NCBI GenBank assembly: GCA_039619475.1
Contig: CM077115.1
Coordinates: forward strand, 554,736,826-554,800,825
Direction of reading: 5' to 3'
Origin: Icerya purchasi
Lineage: Eukaryota; Arthropoda; Insecta; Hemiptera; Monophlebidae
DNA length: 64,000 nt
Below the pieces are notes generated by a model. The model saw only the letters and a list, made by a program, of their open reading frames with translations, searched no databases and was not told the origin of the DNA. Made by a program: the position numbers and the translations under genes. Positions 36,060 through 47,139 of this stretch are shown piece after piece; positions within the stretch are counted from its first letter, which is position 1; the number at the start of each line of letters is the position of its first letter.

Positions 36060-36868
36060 TAAAATAAAATCGGTGTTTCGTTAACTTTTTTCGTTTTAAA
36101 ATGGAGAAAATTAAAAAAGAGTGTCGTTTACCCAAAGGATTTGTAAATGTAGACTCCTAAGAGTTATAAAATGAAAAAAAAAATCAGCTTCAATTTCAAA
36201 TTTACAAATTCAGTGGGTTTGCAGTATGAAACAATAAAGAGGAAACTTCGAAAAATGATGGAATGGTCATGAAAATTGTGCTATAATCATGAATAACTGT
36301 AATAAACGACGAGCTATGTACGGTTAAAGCGCTTTTTAAATTTAAATTTGAATTATGAAAAATGAATCGTTACCACGAGTGTTAACCCGCAAAGAGCATA
36401 GAAGGAAACTCGGCAAAAAGGTGAAGCCATATTTATGTATTAAAATGATTTGTGAAATCGTTAATAGTTTTTCAATTCTTGTAAAAAAAAAAAAAAAAAA
36501 GGATTCGTTAAAAAAATCTGAATAGCAATTTAAATCAGAAGATAAATTAAAATGTACGCCGTAAAAAGGACAGAAGAGAATTACAATATCTAACGGGACA
36601 AAAGGAATTACGAAAACTAGAATTAATAGAGAAGTATTGTTGATTTTGCGGAAATCACGAAATCGAATACGAATTAAGATCTAGCATAATATATATATCA
36701 TTTTTACTCTGAGTCCACACCTTAATAATTACAGCGGTCGTGATGGTCAAGTTGATGGAAAGATCGGACTGTTGCAGAGGTTAAAATGATTAACTATAAA
36801 TAACATTAAATATAGTTTTAGAACGAAACCGGCAAGAGAAATATGTGCCATATTGAAAATTTCACGTA
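36060..36868. other. Downstream sequence, nothing recognised
   Basis: AT-rich sequence past the Ste24-like gene, with an A-run at 36483-36500. No feature seen. Confidence 0.6.
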
Positions 36869-36876
36869 CTATTCGT

Positions 36877-37300
36877 CAAGGCCGTGTCCACGGGGGGGGG
36901 GGGGGTTAACCCCCCCCATGAGAACTGAAATAGTTATTATAAATACAAAAAAATCTGAAAAAAATCACGAATTTAAAATAAATATTGATGATTTTTTAGG
37001 ATGTTCTTACCTACTTTTAAAAGAAAAAAGAAAAAATATGCTCCATATTTTTAGGTACTTCATTAATATTTTATGCAAAAAAAATTTTATTACGAGTATA
37101 ATTAATAACATATGTCATTTTTATTAATGTGTTCAAATACGGGGGGTAATTCATTTATGTAAATTATTAATATATAAATCAAAATGATGGAAATTATTAA
37201 TAGTACGAATATTAGTGAAAAATACGAGTATATTATAAAACAAATATTCAAAGAAAATTTTCAACCCCCCCCCCTTTCCAAAATTTTGGGCACGGGCCTG
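36877..37300. mobile_element. hAT-like MITE family H, copy A (intact, 424 bp)
   Basis: Begins CAAGGCCGTGTCCACGG and ends GGGCACGGGCCTG, with flanking CTATTCGT exactly duplicated at 36869-36876 and 37301-37308: an 8-bp duplication as expected for hAT. G-run after the left end and C-run before the right end. AT-rich core without transposase. It matches copy B (49431-51089) throughout and shows the undisturbed site where copy B was hit by a LINE. Confidence 0.88.
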
Positions 37301-37375
37301 CTATTCGTTATATCTGGGGTAATTGTTTCGATTTCCACAATATCTTGAGTGGATTAATGAAATAACGGTATTTAA

Positions 37376-37510
37376 TAAAAATTTAAAAACACCCCAACTA
37401 GTTTTACATTAATCGATATTCTCTACCCCAGCATAGAAAGACAAACAAATGTTAGGCACCATGAAAATTGCTTAAGTTGAAACTAGTTGGCGTTTTCAAA
37501 TTTACTAAAT
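37376..37510. repeat. Short inverted repeat carrying an AACTAGTTT core
   Basis: AAAAACACCCCAACTAGTTTTA (37385 onwards) and the complement of TTGAAACTAGTTGGCGTTTTC (about 37477-37498) form an imperfect inverted pair of about 25 bp. The TTGAAACTAGT word is shared with the ribozyme-like motif at 16390-16433. This suggests the edges of a Penelope-type repeat, weakly. Confidence 0.35.
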
Positions 37511-38069
37511 TTCAATTTCCGTTAAATGTAACAAAAGAAAAAATAAAGATCAAACTATTTTCTACATACACCATACGCAAAATTCATTACGATTCTATAA
37601 TACGTATAAAATAGTCATTTCATTCGTTTAAAGCGGTAAAATTAAAAATATCACTTTTGATGAGATTCGAATCAACACTAACAAGGATTGGTCACACGAT
37701 CTGCGGGTCACCGATTTTGATGAAATTTTGCAAATCAACAGAAGCCTATGAATATATATATATATATATATGAATATATAAAGTGTGTAAAATATTAGAA
37801 TGCAACTTTTTGATTTACGCGACCAATTAAAATTTTTAGCAGCCGTCTTTAACGGATAACATATAAATAGCCGTTTAGAGGGAAATGTGCAATAATTGTT
37901 TACCTTGTATGCAGATGGTTCGGAAGACTGATTATTATTTTAAAATGAAGTATATTAAACAAAAAAATTATTAAAAAATATTAAAATAATCTTTAAAAAA
38001 TCAATTTTTAATTTAATAAAAATTTAAACGCGTCATTTATTACATTTATATAGTATAAAAATGTCACGA

Positions 38070-38160
38070 CAAATTTGTTTTGTGGTGTAGTGGTAAAAAT
38101 GATGTCTATTTACACAACATAAAAAGAGTGCGGGTTCTCAAATCCCCCCATGTCGCGTGT
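38070..38160 (+). repeat. tRNA-like SINE head
   Basis: TGTGGTGTAGTGGTAAAAATGATG resembles a tRNA A-box region. GTGCGGGTTCTCAAATCCC, 50 bases further, resembles a B-box, and AT-rich sequence follows. It does not form a convincing full cloverleaf by eye, so a tRNA-derived SINE is favoured over a tRNA gene. Confidence 0.4.
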
Positions 38161-38677
38161 AAAATTCTTGATCTTATATTTTTTTAATTATTAATTCTTA
38201 TTATCTAATTATTTTAATTCTTTTATATAAATATAATAAGACGAAAGCAAGGTCAATAAAATAAAAAATATATAAATACAATAAATATTTTTAATTTTCT
38301 ATCATTTACATTTCTATAAACGATAAACATGTTTTATACGCAACGAATTCATTAGGAAATGTAAATAATAAAAAATCGAAGATATTTATTGTATTTATAG
38401 TTTTTTTAATTTTCTACAATGTAAACACGTTGAATAATCTTCAAAACGAGTTGGAATTGTTTAAATAATTACACTTAGGAACGAACAATAAATACATATT
38501 CTAATAAAATTGAAAACGTTCACTGTTTTACGCAAACAGTGTTATGCACTCTAAAATTACAATAATAACTTGGTTACGGAATATCGTTTTTTTTTTTTTT
38601 TTTTTTATTATAGTTTACGTTTTTTTTGAAACAAAGTTCTTAAACGCAGCTTGTCGGTAGCAGTAAACAAAAGCAAC

Positions 38678-38732
38678 TAAAACGCTGGAAGTTGGGTGGA
38701 AAAATGGAAGTAATTGGTCTTGCGTCATCGTT
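38678..38732 (+). repeat. Inverted repeat pair, left member
   Basis: About 55 bases (CTAAAACGCTGGA...TTGGTCTTGCGTCAT) match the complement of 45442-45494 at about 89% by eye, some 6.7 kb apart, with a CAGTAAAC/CAGTTTAC word just outside each. Either the ends of a large element or two opposed copies of a short repeat. Confidence 0.55.
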
Positions 38733-38739
38733 GCAAAAA

Positions 38740-41060
38740 CGATAGCAAAATTGTTAAACTACATCGATTGCTTACAACAATTATCGACTTTTTAAAATTT
38801 TTAATACTGTCTTCAGAAATTGAAATAATTCTCAGATGCCATTTAGTCCTATTATCGGTTTTTCCTGTTTACTCTTTTAGTGAATTTACGCGTTTATTTA
38901 TATATAATTTTGTAATTATTGAACATAAACGAAATAATAATTCATAAAGTGATGAAATGCGTGTTTAGTACACTTTATGTATATAGTAATTTTAAATTTT
39001 TATTACGGAAAAATGTAATGGTGGACAAGAAAGTAAATATAATAAACATAGTCAATGAATTGTGAAAAATAAAATGTACCTTTTTTTTATCGTCAGATGT
39101 GCAATGCATTTAGAGAAGAAACATAATATTAAAATGCTCAAGTATGAATTTACATGTGAAAAAGGGTAAATCATTTATACTTCAATAAATAGTTTAAAGC
39201 GATATGTTATAACACTTTTTAAATTATATGCCAATAAAAAAGTATCCAATCATATGTAAAATTATTGTTATAATTCACATTCATAAATATATTTTTTTTA
39301 TGAATTAATATTAAAATTATGTGAAAATGTTAACACTCAATGATTTACATGAAACTTTTTTAGAATTTAATATATGGGAACGAAAACAGGAATCAAGTAA
39401 TATAGAACAGTATAAACCGTGTGATGCAGTAAAGGAAAAAAAAGGAAATGTGAAGCTGTTTATTTGTAATTGTGTTGGCCAAGTAAAAACTGAAATACAC
39501 AGACGTATTCCTCATAGAAAAGAACTTTGTAAGATTGGTGAGATACATATATCTGTATTGTTTGTTAATTAATAACTATAAAAAATTTAGTTAAATAAAA
39601 ATAGTGATTTTGGTATATAATTAATAGATTGCATTGCACAATTATAAATAGGTGCGATAATTGAGTTTTTTGCGGTTTTGCTGAAATGTTTACTATTTGC
39701 TTTTAAGTCTTAAATGTTTTTTTGCAATTTTAAGAACATGAAAACAAATCTTATTGAAATTGAATGTAATGGTATTTTTGAAAAAATTAATTGGTTTTAA
39801 AAAAGTTATTAATATTGGAGGGTGTAACAATTTCTAAATATAGAGAATATTAAGAATACATTATTTAAGTCAAATTTGAAATAAATGAAAGTGGACATAT
39901 GCTTAAATACTAAGGTGAAAAAAATTATATAGTTAATTTATGTGCGTTTCATATTTATTAATTTTTTTATCATTCGTTCACACATTTTATTCCGTTAAAA
40001 ATTATTTGTTGTGTCTAATATAAAAGTAGAACTTTAAGACTTTAGTGTGTAAGATTATAATAAGGATAATTACACATATGTACCATAATAAGGTAATTTT
40101 CTATTTGGAATGTTAATAGAAAGAATAAGAAGGAAAGAAAATAAAAAAAATGATATTATTACTGGTTATGTTTTAATATATAAATACGACTTAATAATTT
40201 AGGTGTATAAGGTTATGTTTAGAATAATTACTGATTTAGACTTCATACATAGTGTCTCTGGACAGCAAACGTAGAAAAATTATTTAAATTTCATTGAATT
40301 AAAGCTGACTAATCTTGTCACCATAAACATACTTAAACAATAAAAAACAAGTAAAAAATTGATCACGGTTTATTTTTAAATATATAAATTATTTATATAA
40401 AAATTTGTTTATTCACCTTTTATATGGTAACTAAAAATCCAGATTCAAAATATAATTTAAAGTACATTATTTAATATATGTTTTTTCTATTTATTTACAT
40501 TTATGTTTCATTTGCAGATTGCATATGGCTTGACCACACTGTTATTTGGATCAACATATAGAATAAACTTTTGTGATTTGAATTGCTATTGTTTATAGTT
40601 AAATTAGACATTATATTTTATGTATATATACAAATTATTTTAATTATAAGTCACAGTTGTAATTTACGATAAATCAAAAATCTCACGTTTGGTAAATGTG
40701 TAATTTATTGTGATTTATTTTTTCTACAGATTTATACAAAAAGAATTATTTATGTACTGTAATTTACACTATTGTAACAACTTAAAGTATTTCAAAAAAC
40801 TTTTTTACAACATACATATTTTATTTACTTTTGACAATTTTTATTATTTCATTAATTTCATAGTATAGATCTTTTAATTGTATTAAATTTCAGAATGTGT
40901 TTTTAAATTTATTCTATATTTTGTTGATAACTTTTGTAAGTTTGCTATATTTCTTAATAGAAAAGGTGTGTGTACTACAAATCTCCAGTTTATTCATGTG
41001 CTTCAACTGTGTGTTATATATTTTTATAACAAGGTCAATCAAGCATAGTGTTTTGTGGGA
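38740..41060. other. Unassigned, very AT-rich
   Basis: An open frame at 39321-39572 (LNDLHETFLEFNIWERKQ..., Lys/Cys-containing) ends next to a donor-like TTTGTAAG at about 39528 but has no recognisable relative and no clear acceptor. The rest is AT-rich with no feature. Confidence 0.35.
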
Positions 41061-41069
41061 TAAGGATTC

Positions 41070-41800
41070 TGTATATTAAGTTAAAGATAACTATGATTTA
41101 CACTTACATAATGTTAAATTCAAAACAAAGAAGTCTAATTTTTCGTGCTGCAAAGAAGGAGAAAAAAACGCTATTTCTGGGGCTTTTTTAAACTTTTTTC
41201 CGATTTTGAAAATTTCAATAAGAAAACAGAATATAGTTTCATTCTCAATAAATAGTGAACTTCTTATCAATATATCATACTGGGGGGGGGAATATTTTTT
41301 TCAAAAATGTCAAGTTTAGGTGCCTCAAGAGCTTAAAATAAAGCTGTAAGCTCAGCTATAGTTTTCTTATAAGCCGGTTCCTTATTCATATATTTGAAAT
41401 AAGTTTTGGTTTTCGCAACTTTTTTATTTGAGATATTACTTATGTGAACATCTTTTTTTTTGTTGTTGTTTTTGCCCCAAAAGGAAGGGTTTAAATTATT
41501 TTTTAACCATAACTTTTTGGTTTTATGAAAGAACTTTTGCGTTTTGTTTTAGATTTCGAATTTAACTTTTGAAGGGTTATCTGGTGTTGAATTATTCATT
41601 TTTAAATGATTTTTGAGGTCGTTTTAAATTCTGTGTAAGTTCTTGGAGGTTTTTTAAATTTTATGCTATCCGGAGTAATTGACTACCTTGAAATAATATA
41701 TTGTCTTAAAGAGAAGTTTAATTGTAATTTTTAATCCAATTTTGAAGTTTATAAGTCAAACTATTCGTAAGGTGTTGATTTTTATTTTGTTTTCTATTCT
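41070..41800 (+). repeat. Dispersed repeat B, copy 2
   Basis: Diverged same-orientation match to 7926-8480, with an extra segment of about 200 bp in the middle (around 41290-41500) not seen in copy 1. No coding sequence. Confidence 0.5.
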
Positions 41801-42156
41801 GCATTTTCTTAAATAAAATGTGTTCTCAGTCCTTGAAATAGTTTATAATAACATGTAGGAATTAATTTTTATATAATGGTTAATATTTTTATAATATAAA
41901 ATGCCGATGTATTATGTACAATCATAAATTCTATTTGTTACATATATATATATAAATATATAATCAAAGAAAAAAAATAATTTGTTTCATATATTGCCTC
42001 AAAAATTTGGTGTTACAGTAAAAAACAGTTATAGTAAATAATAGCGTTGAACAGGTTATAGAAACGAGTATTGCTGTAAGTGGAAGAAGTGCATAAAACT
42101 ATAGGTTAATTTTTATCCAATATTGCAACCAAAATTTGTTATTAAAATAATAAATT

Positions 42157-42692
42157 ATGGCTTATAATGACATGGATAAACAGGTAATTTTAAAAGTTTT
42201 TATAGATGAATTTAACTAAAATCGTCATTCAATTTTTTTTTCTTAAAAAAGGAAAAAAGATGACAAAAGACTGGTACCAGCACTAAATAACAAGTCACCA
42301 GTCAGATTTTGGTGAAATACAATCAGCCATATTAATGTTAGGTCATGTTATAGAACAAATGAACGCACCAGATAAAAATAAAGTTTTATAAGTAATTATT
42401 TAAACGAATTATGATTTTTTTTTTACATGCATGTATTTAGAAGATTTTTCTTTGTGTTATTTCATTTAAAACATTACAAACGAATATTAATGCGCCTGAC
42501 TATATTATGGTGCTCTCATTCCTGATAGTTCGTAAATGCGGCTTCTCCACACTATTCCAGTGTTACGGCTTTAACAAGAAGAAAAAGGACAAAGAAACTA
42601 TTCAAGCTAAAAAGGCTACTCGCCGTACCCAACCAAATTATCAACCTCGTCTGGAGGCTCGTGTTATTGACACGAATAAATTCAATTGTTAA
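42157..42692 (+). pseudogene. Possible small multi-exon gene or its remnant, family unknown
   Basis: Three coding-like pieces in order. 42157-42183 (MAYNDMDKQ) is followed by a donor GTAATT. A piece after an AAAAAG acceptor at about 42252 reads KKMTKDWYQH, stop, ITSHQSDFGEIQSAILMLGH and VIEQMNAPDKN. 42507-42692 contains GFSTLFQCYGFNKKKKDKE, then ATRRTQPNYQPRLEARVIDTN, a stop, and an AATAAA eight bases beyond the stop codon. Base composition is less AT-rich than around it, especially in the last piece. The in-frame stop and phase conflicts argue for a decayed copy. I do not recognise the protein. Confidence 0.3.
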
Positions 42693-42942
42693 TCAAATAA
42701 AATGTATTATATTCACATAATTAAACAACGTGTAGTTACTCAATGACAAAAGTATTTTGGAACTAAGATCAGATGATCAAAGCATAAAACAAGGATAAGC
42801 AACGACAAACAAAAAAAAAAAATATTTACAAAAATTCTCCAACTCTTGTTAATTACTATGATGACGAGCAATAAATTTAATTCAAGTTTTATTATGAGCT
42901 CGCCGACCACGTAATCGCTTTACAAACGGTAACCTTGTAACC

Positions 42943-43660
42943 AGGGGCGTATCGTCAATAGAAGCGATGGATGCACCGCTTCCTCTAACAAATCAGTAGG
43001 AAATTGCTTTTTTTTCGCATTTGCGAAAAAAATACAACCGAAATAAAATGAAATAACTTGCTGAATTTAAGTGCAAAAATTAAAAATTACTAGAAAAAAA
43101 GTGCTAGATGAAAGAGCATCTGCAATAGCGAGTAACAGAAAAAGCTACACACTTACTGTCTACAGTTACCTCCAAATGATCTGCTGCATGTTGATAATGG
43201 AAAAAGGTTGCGCACTTATATTCAATTTGGAAGCGCCAGATGTGTCGCTTCCAGATCACATCATTTGCACGAATTTTTATCCCGTGCATTGGGAGTAAAG
43301 AAAAAATGGGCACACATATTCAATCTGGAAGCGTCGAGTAAAATCGCTTTACTAGCATGTACAACAATCAACAGTGCAATTTTTATGCATGTCAGTATGT
43401 GTGTGTGTACAATCATTGTGTAATGTGGTATTTGCAGTACTGGAAACGATGATCAGTTGTGCTTTTGCCGCTTTTCAGTCCGTAATATTACTACAGTAGA
43501 AGCTATACCAGCACGTTTATCCGTGATGTTTCAGTCTAGTAAAATGCAAACATTTTCGAAATTGAGACTACATATAATTATTAAAACACTTCCACTGATT
43601 GGTTTTAGTTCATTAAGTAATCCAGAAAAAATGAAATATTCAAAATAATAAAACAACGCC
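42943..43660 (+). mobile_element. Possible hAT-type element, left end only
   Basis: CAGGGGCGTATCGTCAATAG at about 42943 is a typical hAT-like terminus, followed by sequence less AT-rich than its surroundings. Internally a word (CACTTATATTCAATTTGGAAGCG) recurs about 100 bases later (CACACATATTCAATCTGGAAGCG). I could not find the matching right end, so the extent is a guess. Confidence 0.3.
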
Positions 43661-44700
43661 TAGTTTAGATAATTTTAGTACAAAATCGAAAGGCGTGTAA
43701 AAATTCTCTTCCATAATTTATCAAAGCTAAAACCCCAGTAGTGAATCAGCCATCGGTACTGCCCGACCAGTCACACTGACACTTCATCGCACACACTCTC
43801 ACATTTATTCTTATCATATGCGTAATTTTGCAAAATAACGTCGCTTATAGTCAGTTTGCGATATGCATAAATGTAAGATACTACTCGTTACAGAAAAAAA
43901 CTTGTTATTTTACATTTAGAAAATGAGAAGTCCATTAAAATTGAATAAAATAGTTCAACGTTCTTTATACCACAATTTACAAAATTAAAAAAAAAAAATT
44001 GAAAAGAAAAGGTAAAACAGAATAAAGGAAAACTGGTTGAAGTAAATGTACTGAATTTTAAAAACAATTTTACATGGTTTAGTTTCAATAAAGCATTAGT
44101 GTTCATACTAGTGAACCAAATTTTACAGAATAAACTAACAAATTTGCTGAAAAACTAAATATACATATATAATTTTTAGAGTTCATTTGCATAAATGCAG
44201 CAGTTTTTTAATTGCCACCGTATTGCCTCTTCAAAAACAACTGCAAAAGCAATTGGTATTCCGAATGAAATTTTAAAAAATTGATTATTGTTCGACCTCA
44301 GTTTGTTTTGAAATGTTATGCACAAACAATTCAGTCTCAGAAAAGTTGTTTATAGAATTTTGAGATTCCAACTCACTTCTTCCATACAATTATTACTTTA
44401 ATCAGTTAAAACTTGTTCTATATATATTTCATAAAAGTTTATATCAGAGTAATCATAGTAACAGTAAATTTTCAAATTAAACATACGCTTTATTTAATTT
44501 CAGGCATAATGATGAACCACTTAAAAACTTTTATTTATATCTACTTAGTTTCCTATTTAAAAATAATATAAAACTATTGAATTTGATATTTTACATTACA
44601 TACAAATTATTTACATATATAAAAATCATTTGTAAAATTTGTATTCGGCATAATAAAATTATGAGTACTTTTTTATTTCATACATTTACTTTCTCTACTT

Positions 44701-44820
44701 AAAACATTTGGAATTGAAAACTGTTTATTATGTATATTCTGGGTTATTTTTTATTTAAAATACTAAATGAAAAATAACCCAGAATATACATAATAAACAG
44801 TTTTCAATTCCAAATGTTTT
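44701..44820. repeat. Perfect 120-bp hairpin (50-57-bp arms)
   Basis: 44701-44750 and 44771-44820 are exact complements; pairing continues inward to about 57 bp with one G-T pair, leaving a loop of six bases. Arm word: CATTTGGAATTGAAAACTG. Neither a coding region nor a terminator context is present. Confidence 0.9.
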
Positions 44821-44829
44821 TATTAAGTT

Positions 44830-45430
44830 ATGTAATTTTTAATTTTACTGCTAATTGAAATCAATGCTTTTAAAAAATTGACTCAGTATTGAGGAATTTA
44901 TGTTTAAAATTATCCAATAATACAGATATATCATTTTCTTCAAAAACTGCAATTCAATTTCTATTTCCATTTAATAGATAATTTTTCTAAATAGTTCTGC
45001 ATAAAATAAAATCTCGATTTATAATTTCATTATACAATAAACAATATATTTTTCAAATTTGTTCTACATATTACTGTTAATCATTTTTAAATTTCTTACG
45101 GTGTGTGTGGAAATCCATATACATATTTAAAAAACTAAAATTTATTTTCACGAATTAATATTTTGCCGTCAGTTTTTATGTTTTTTAAAAACAAAAGCAA
45201 TTTAAAATATATTTTTTCATTAACAATTTTATTGTACCTAATAATTGTTAAATAAATTAAATTATATATATATAGAGAGAGAGAGACATATATAAAAATA
45301 ATTAGTATAAAATATAAAATATTAATTAATAATTGTAAAACTAATATTTTTTATTATATTTTAAGTTTTTTTAAAATATTTAACACTAATTTTGATGAAA
45401 AATAGTTAATTTGTGTAATTCACATTAAAA
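44830..45430. other. Unassigned, very AT-rich
   Basis: AT-rich sequence with a short (GA)n tract after a (TA)n tract near 45262-45288. No feature recognised. Confidence 0.6.
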
Positions 45431-45441
45431 GCCTATAAAAA

Positions 45442-45494
45442 CAATGACGTAAGACCAATTGTTTCCATTTTTTCACCCAACATCCAGCGTTTTA
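45442..45494 (-). repeat. Inverted repeat pair, right member
   Basis: Complement of the 38678-38732 block with about six differences. It is followed outward by a GC-richer stretch (about 45515-45580) that has no counterpart on the left. Confidence 0.55.
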
Positions 45495-45589
45495 GACGAT
45501 TGTGCAGTAAACTGGCAGAAAAGGCGAGGTAACAAAAATTCGCGCTAATACGTCCTCCGGCAGGCGACCTTCACTGTGTCCCTTTCTAT

Positions 45590-45624
<35 letters not shown>

Positions 45625-45934
45625 ACGTGCGATCGAGCGAGTATCGAGATTCAAGCAGCAAGCATGGTACGCGGCCAGCTGTATAAGCGCAATTCTGAAC
45701 ACGTGTACATTTTATTGAATTTGAAAATTGGCGCGGTTTTTTTGTGCGACGTTAAGGCACACTTCAACCAGTCTGACGATTTATTTATTGTTTTTAATTC
45801 ACATGGGATTTATATATTGTGTCATTTTTTATGTGAATGACTTTATACTTGTATATCTACCAAAAAGTAAACTTCGTTCCTACCGGGTGTCCCCCTCTAG
45901 ACACCACTTCATTTTTTTTTTTTTCAGTCTGACA

Positions 45935-46085
45935 TTAAACGCCATTTGACCACTAACACTAATCATTAAATTAATCATTCAACTTGTTAAAATCAATCTA
46001 TGCTTTTGTCGTCGCTGGAAATCAAACCCACGATTTCCATCTTAATAATCAAGCGTTTACGCCATTAGGCTGGGCTCGTTAAAAG
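45935..46085 (-). repeat. tRNA-derived SINE, copy 2
   Basis: Minus strand 46085-46012 reads AGCCTAATGGCGTAAACGC ... GGGTTTGATTTCCAGCGACG, the same head as copy 1 at 1-195 with a mutated B-box. The tail CCATTTGACCACTAA...TAATCATT on the plus strand also parallels copy 1. Confidence 0.6.
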
Positions 46086-46529
46086 AAGAGAATTTAAAGA
46101 TATTAGTTGTCTTAATTTAGCTTTGGAATTAAACGCTATGATTTGAACTTTGCAGTGAATATGAAATAAAAATGGTTCTGTTGAGTGGTTTTCTGGTGTG
46201 ATGTGTGTAAGTTTTCATTAAATTTAAAGGATAGAAATAAACTGGACGATGGAAAACAAAAAGATTTACTTATATCCGTATACTTTTGGAAGTGAAAATT
46301 GAAAAATTCAATACCAGATAAAAACCATAAACAAGGAAATACTTAGAACGCTTGGTTTCTAGGTATTTAGAGCTTTTTCGAAAAATAAATCTTCGCTTTA
46401 TTTGGTTTTCTTTTTTTTTTTCTGTTAATAAATCTGGTCACCTTTGGTATTTCGATTTTCCAACGGTAGAACAATATAACGGACGAATAATAGCAACTTA
46501 ATAAATTTACATTTGTTTTCAAGATTCGA

Positions 46530-46860
46530 AAATGGGAGTGATAAGGGAGCCAATAAAGACTTTGAGCGGGAAATCTACTTGCGAACCGACCCCTAAGACA
46601 TTGTAGCCTAACATGTCAATGAATCAACCAACTCGTTGCCAGAAATGCCGCAATGATTGGCAACAGAACGAAAAGCAAATAATTTAATATCAAGGAGCGA
46701 ATGTGAAGAATAATTGTAGATCTCAGAGGGTGTGTAGGAAAGGAAAAGAGGTAGCTAATAAAATTCTTTTCGAGTCAGAAGATAGGAATATCTTATATAC
46801 TAATGGTATCGAGGATGTGAAAAAAATTTCATGTAGGACTGCTATGGATTCGACAGAAAA
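46530..46860 (-). mobile_element. LINE RNase H remnant
   Basis: Minus strand near 46680-46615 reads FAFRSVANHCGISGNELVDSL, a decayed W-PSH-GI-GNE-AD-LA motif of LINE RNase H. Flanking sequence is broken. Confidence 0.5.
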
Positions 46861-47139
46861 AAATAACTAAGCGCAGAAATAATGAAAGCAGTTCCAACCC
46901 CAGAAAACAGACTTCGAACCATTCTTAAAAATTGAATTTCCTGACCTACGAATGCAGATGGTCCTCCGCTCTCATGCATGACCATTCTAATCGTTATGAT
47001 TTTATTATGAACATACGATCCAATGCTAAGCAAACATTTTCTTTGTTTAGATATAATTTTGTTTGTAGTAATTTTCTTTGGGACGAAAATACTACTGCTA
47101 TAGTATGTTTTAATTCCCTCCATTTCAGCCGGTTTCATC

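Noticed and set aside
36892..36916. G-run then C-run as an assembly artefact or G-quadruplex
   Set aside because: The same G/C-rich arrangement occurs at the same place in MITE copy B, so it is part of the element.
45613..45949. Open frames after the (TA)n(TG)n tract
   Set aside because: No family motif, and the start lies in simple sequence.
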